DNA of 64,000 nt from Saturnia japonica (Eukaryota > Arthropoda > Insecta > Lepidoptera > Saturniidae). Positions within the stretch are counted from its first letter, which is position 1; each line of letters opens with the position of its first letter. The notes beneath the pieces are model-generated. The model saw only the letters and a program-made list of their open reading frames with translations, ran no database searches and was not told where the DNA came from. A program made the translations under genes and the position numbers. Shown piece after piece: positions 60,186 to 64,000 of this stretch. Where the stretch lies: NCBI GenBank assembly GCA_033032175.1, contig CM065320.1:1-64000 (forward strand), given 5' to 3'.

Positions 60186-60479
60186 TTTTGTTAACGGGTG
60201 CCAATTGAAAAACCGAACAATAGAACGAAAGAGTAGAAATTAATTTAGATAATATTTCAATGAACAATTTAGTTTAAAAAATGTATATCTCTTTTAATCA
60301 TTACTCATTAGACATTGTTTTAAATAAACCTGTTACAGAACGAATTACATTGCATTGTGAAATGTTACTAAAATGTTATTATTTTGTAGTATATTTAAAC
60401 GCATAAATTTAATATCACGTAAAAATCCAATCGCTATTTCTTGTTTTTTATCTAAATAAATTGTTAGTTGAAAATTATT

Positions 60480-60720
60480 TCCCTTTAGCGAGTTGCATTG
60501 ACTCGGACCGATCCACCCCGCATTCCCGGCCGGCTGCAGTTTCAATGATTGAAAATAGCTATTCAAAATATTTTGAAAATTGTTTCATAACAGGATCGGT
60601 AGCGAGCTGCGCCGGGATTACATTGTACGCCGCGCGTTTATCTGAATCAACTATGCGAAACATTTCGCGGACAATGCCAATTGACACATGTTTTTCAGCT
60701 CCCACTTTTGTGTTTTAAAA
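60480..60720. promoter_or_regulatory. repeat-free block just upstream of the second TEA exon
   Basis: CCACCCCGCATTCCCGGCCG and GAGCTGCGCCGGGATTACAT lie in a GC-richer block ending about 30 bp before the exon. A second CATTCC core is at 60521-60526. It may be an intronic enhancer or a splicing-related element. Confidence 0.28.
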
Positions 60721-60750
60721 GCCAATTGATATATTAAAACATATTTCCAG

Positions 60751-60881
60751 GAAGGAACGAGTTAATAGCGAGGTATATTAAACTAAGGACAGGAAAAACG
60801 CGTACGAGAAAACAAGTGTCGTCCCATATACAGGTGCTAGCTAGGCGAAAACTACGTGAAATTCAGGCCAAACTTAAAGTG
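60751..60881 (+). CDS. sd: scalloped exon: second half of the TEA domain
   Basis: Two bases complete the split Gly codon, followed by 43 codons. The product starts [20 protein letters not shown], continues with [18 protein letters not shown] and ends AKLKV. This covers the second part of the TEA domain, including the recognition-helix stretch [13 protein letters not shown], which is essentially invariant in TEADs. The acceptor is TTTCCAG and the donor is GTAAGT. The final Val matches the fly form, in which Val leads directly into QFWQPG. The exon ends at a codon boundary, so it can splice in frame either to the cassette at 61580 or to the exon at 62144. Confidence 0.97.
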
Positions 60882-61579
60882 GTAAGTAAATATTGACAAT
60901 AATGGGTCAATCAACTAATATACCCACACTTTGGATAGGTTAGACAACTTTATTTTTTAATTTTTACTTTTCGTTTATGCCGATCAAAGGGCACTGTCGA
61001 GCCCGTGCGAGTGAAGGAAAACAGAAGCTACTTACGGTGAAAACCCCCTTCTATGTGTTTTCTGACAAATATCCTGAAGATAACTAACTCATACGTATTT
61101 AGTAAGGGATAGGAATAAGTTTTTTTTTTATAAAAGTGTTTTGGCTTATTGGTATTTTGTATTTCACGCGATAAACTATATTTTGTCGTTTTGTTCTATA
61201 ATAAAGATTATCCGCAAGTGACAAGTAAAAGGTCATTTATAATGAAAGTTTAAAAGTTAATGTGGTCTTCAGACAGGAATATATTATACAGAACAGATAT
61301 TTCGTATCCTGAGTTACCGTGAAATTTCATAGAAAGAAATATTTTTGAGAATCTAATCAAGTTTTTCTTTCGACAAGTTTCCTATTGTACCTAATAATCT
61401 TGTATACAATTGTGATATTACTTTTGTGTATCACTATTGTCAATTAGTAAATATTTAGAATAATATATCTGGTATAATAAATTGTGGATAAAATAGTTGA
61501 CTGACCCTAATAAGTGAACAAAAAACAAACATTGAATATTATTTCGATGTATTCATAATAAAATATGAATAACGTTCAG

Positions 61580-61678
61580 GACGGAGGGGTGATGAAAGAA
61601 AAGGCCATGCAGTCGATGAGTACGCTATCTAGCGCTCAGATAGTAGCTGGCTTACCTCATCCAGCGTACCACCATACG
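61580..61678 (+). CDS. sd: scalloped probable cassette exon (33 codons, phase 0/0)
   Basis: The product begins DGGVMKEKAMQSM and continues STLSSAQIVAG and LPHPAYHHT. It matches the vertebrate TEAD linker just after the TEA domain (DQTAKDKALQ..MSSAQIV, from memory). The exon starts after CAG, with a poor pyrimidine tract. My preferred donor is GTACTC at 61679, which is weak. At 99 bp with both ends in phase 0, it can be included or skipped without a frame change. Skipping it gives the fly-like junction KLKV-QFWQ. If the donor is not used, the frame stays open until TGA at 61778. The homology is strong, but the 3' boundary is less certain. Confidence 0.82.
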
Positions 61679-62143
61679 GTACTCAGCTTCAAAAAGGCAT
61701 GCCTTAGTGTTATATGTCAAAAAAAAACTAAATCGTGTTGCTTCTACTATTCTAGGCATGTTGCCAAATGCACGCATTGAAAAGAACTATATACTACAAT
61801 AACAACAATCGATAACTGAGTTTGCTTCACTCACAATTTTCCATAATTTAAACGTCTGGCAGTTTTACATTAAAACCACAGTGATAATATTATACGTAAT
61901 GCTATAAGTATATTGTAAACACTGAGAAGGCAAGAATTAGTAGTATGAGTCATCTCATATTAGTTGCAAAGTTTACTCGAACTCGAGTAAAAATAGAAAT
62001 CATTCACGTTTTTGGTCTAAAATTGAAACTGCTTAAGTGTGTAGATTATTTAACAGGTTGAGCGTATTAATAACATTAACGCTTAACATATTCGCTCAAC
62101 GTTTTGTGTTTGTTTAAAACAATTGTATAATTTATTTTTTCAG

Positions 62144-62184
62144 CAATTTTGGCAACCCGGCCTACAAGCGGGCACGTCGCAAGA
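62144..62184 (+). CDS. sd: scalloped short linker exon (QFWQPGLQAGTSQ)
   Basis: This is a 41-bp exon encoding QFWQPGLQAGTSQ plus two bases of a following acidic codon. The fly counterpart, as I recall it, is QFWQPGLQPSTSQD. It has a good acceptor (TTATTTTTTCAG) and a consensus donor (GTGAGT). It lies in the proline-rich linker between the TEA domain and the C-terminal transactivator-binding domain. The gene continues past the end of the window. Confidence 0.92.
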
Positions 62185-62279
62185 GTGAGTTGTTATGTTA
62201 ATTTATTAAAAATTTCACGCTTTACATATTCACACATAGTAACATCATCTTCAATAAATCAAGTAAACTGGTTCTCATC

Positions 62280-62578
62280 TATCGTTGGTCTATCTCAGTG
62301 GTAGCGTTTACGGACACAACGTCGATCAACGTGAGTTCGAATCCCTAAAATAAGACGGAGCTTTCGGTGAAGGAAAACATCGTGATGAAACCATAGCATG
62401 GCATAGTGGTAGGATATTTTCTAATTAGCTACCACCCTCAAGTTGAAATTCTGTCGCTAAGCATCTGTAGGTATGTTCTGACAGTTGTACTTGAGAGACG
62501 GTTTCCTCACGAGGCTTGATATGTCAACCATCTTGGGCCATATCAACTCTCCATAACGCTAAGCTTATAAACGAAAAA
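62280..62578 (+). mobile_element. tRNA-headed SINE, family 1, in the scalloped intron after 62184
   Basis: This is a plus-strand copy. The head is GGTCTATCTCAGTGGTAGCG with GAGTTCGAATCCC about 40 bp later. The family body follows (TAGCTACCACCCTCAAG, TTGGGCCATATC) and it ends in an A-run. The tRNA-like head is internal-promoter sequence and not a working tRNA gene. Confidence 0.78.
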
Positions 62579-63611
62579 AAAAAGCATTTAGATGTGGCTG
62601 ATTCTAGCGGCCCTGACGTCATATGGTTTAACGGTTAAGTGATTAATTCTTTGTAATGCTTGTGTTAATTTTAATCGTCTTTGATAATAAACTACAATAA
62701 AATTAATTATAATTAACAGCTTTGTTCAAGCGATTGTTCTGTTTATGTATTTTACTACCACTAAAGTTCTGACACTCTAATTATTTTCAACTAGATCTAT
62801 TTTAACTACAAACAGATAACGTCTCATAGATGAAATGTTTTTCTAAAATTGAATTTGTCACCTAAATTGTAAAATTTGGTATTTAGCTATACAGGGTACA
62901 TATTTGAGATGAGACAGTTAGGGTAGGGTACCTTAACCGTTGTAGCTACAGGAAAACTTTCTAAAGGCGACTGTCCTTATCTTTTTGAGACGTTTTGACC
63001 TGCATTTACAGTTCTTTTTAGTACAGTCTATCAAAAAATGTGCAATTTACGCAACCTTTTTTCATGCCAATCAATCTTGTATTTTATAAGGTTCAATAAA
63101 CTCATATGGTACCAACAGAGGTTAGAGTAGGTACTAAAAATGTCAGAAATAGCAAAAAAAAAAAAATTTCGCGTGCATTTAGAAAAACATCGTTGCGTCG
63201 ATTACCTTTTGCAAGAAAACGGACTCCAATGCTCCATCTCAAAAATCCAACCTGTATTTATATCGAAAGCCATATTTTTAACATAAAAATAACCCAGTAA
63301 CAATTCAATTGGGATGAATGAATCACATTTTGGCTACTGTTAAATTAATTTAGTCCTTGTTATATTCGCTATTTTTGAATTTCAAACGGGGATGTGCTAA
63401 TAATACTTTATAGTGAGTGTGTTTATTTTACAATATCGGCGTTACTGATTCTTATCGTTCTATCACGCGACCGTGTACAATACATAGTTCGTTAACAGTT
63501 TACACATGGTTCAACAGAATATAACTGCATAGAACATATTGATAAGTCGTGTCGTTCAAAAATTCGTGTAAATAAGCATGTATTTGAAATCTGTTTTCTT
63601 AATATCCTTTG

Positions 63612-63845
63612 TAAGTTTTAGCGCTATGGGCATAATTTCTCCTGATGTTAAATGACAATGTTGCCCAAGATGGTGACACGCTAAGCCTAGAGGGAGAACT
63701 GTCTCTCAAGTGCAACTGCCAAAAACACTTACAAATGCTTGGCGACAGATTTTCATCTTGAGGGTGTTAGCTAGCCAGGCGAGCATTGGAAAATTCCTTA
63801 CCACTATGCTACGGTTTATCACGATATTTTCCTTCACCGAAAGGA
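63612..63845 (-). mobile_element. tRNA-headed SINE, family 1, truncated
   Basis: The body matches the other copies (GATGTTAAATGACAATGTTG, AGCTAGCCAGGCGAGC). The tRNA-like head expected at the right end is missing beyond about 63845. Confidence 0.65.
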
Positions 63846-63994
63846 CTCGTTTATTACCCGACCAACTACTTTAGGTTTAATTCAAATTGTATCTTAGACT
63901 TCTATAATACAGGCGTTGCCTACTGTGGGACCTTAACTAAAGCTAAACACGATAATATGATTTTTTTGATTATTATTTTTTTTTTTATTTGTAG

Positions 63995-64000
63995 GGATTC
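63995..64000 (+). other. possible next scalloped splice acceptor at the window edge
   Basis: A T-rich tract (63961-63990) ends in TTTGTAG, followed by GGATTC, the last six bases of the window. The exon at 62144-62184 needs an acceptor somewhere downstream. With its two carried bases, this one would read Glu-Asp-Ser. That does not clearly match the fly continuation, so it may be chance. Confidence 0.25.

Larger units (their letters stand above)
46607..60750 (+). other. sd: scalloped 14.1 kb intron splitting the TEA domain
   Basis: This intron starts GTGAGT and ends TTTCCAG. It carries retrotransposon fragments (46890-47078, 49770-50395, 50930-51900), SINEs, a tandemly doubled repeat (53062-53790), a mariner relic (54832-55812) and a GC-rich island (57060-57590). 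It also holds several repeat-free, mixed-composition blocks and a perfect hairpin at 59546. The remaining stretches (for example 48580-49660, 55815-57050, 57600-59070) are AT-rich with nothing I can identify. Confidence 0.85.

Overview
This is a nuclear window from a moth or butterfly (Lepidoptera). It is AT-rich and mostly non-coding. It is full of the mobile-element types usual in lepidopteran genomes: Helitron-like elements ending in CTAG, tRNA-headed SINEs, non-LTR fragments and mariner. I cannot name the species. One host gene is clear: scalloped (sd), the insect TEAD/TEF-1 transcription factor of the Hippo pathway, on the + strand.

Five sd exons are visible. 44335-44465 encodes the acidic N-terminal segment. 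46477-46606 encodes the first half of the TEA DNA-binding domain. 60751-60881 encodes the second half of that domain. 61580-61678 is a 33-codon, phase 0/0 exon, probably a cassette. 62144-62184 is a short linker exon. The first exon lies upstream of 44335 and I did not find it. The C-terminal Yorkie/Vestigial-binding domain lies beyond position 64000, and a possible next acceptor sits in the last bases. The two halves of the TEA domain are separated by a 14.1 kb intron. That intron holds a GC-rich island, several repeat-free blocks that look regulatory, a perfect 18-bp hairpin and many transposons.

From 1 to 44334 I see no certain host exon. This stretch is probably sd's 5' flank or first intron. 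It is built from Helitron-like copies, two tRNA-headed SINE families, a nested set of insertions (2443-4906), an inverted-repeat element (16630-17428), an assembly gap (17910-18412) and low-complexity AT sequence.

The most distinctive mobile element is 26973-32291. It is a 5.3 kb cut-and-paste transposon with perfect 25-bp terminal inverted repeats and a 4-bp ACGA target duplication. It carries a roughly 890-codon D-D-E transposase broken by one frameshift and one stop, and two further cysteine-rich open segments. A second, smaller cut-and-paste relic is a 981-bp mariner (54832-55812). It keeps its TA flanks, its terminal repeats and all three catalytic Asp codons, but has lost the middle of its transposase.
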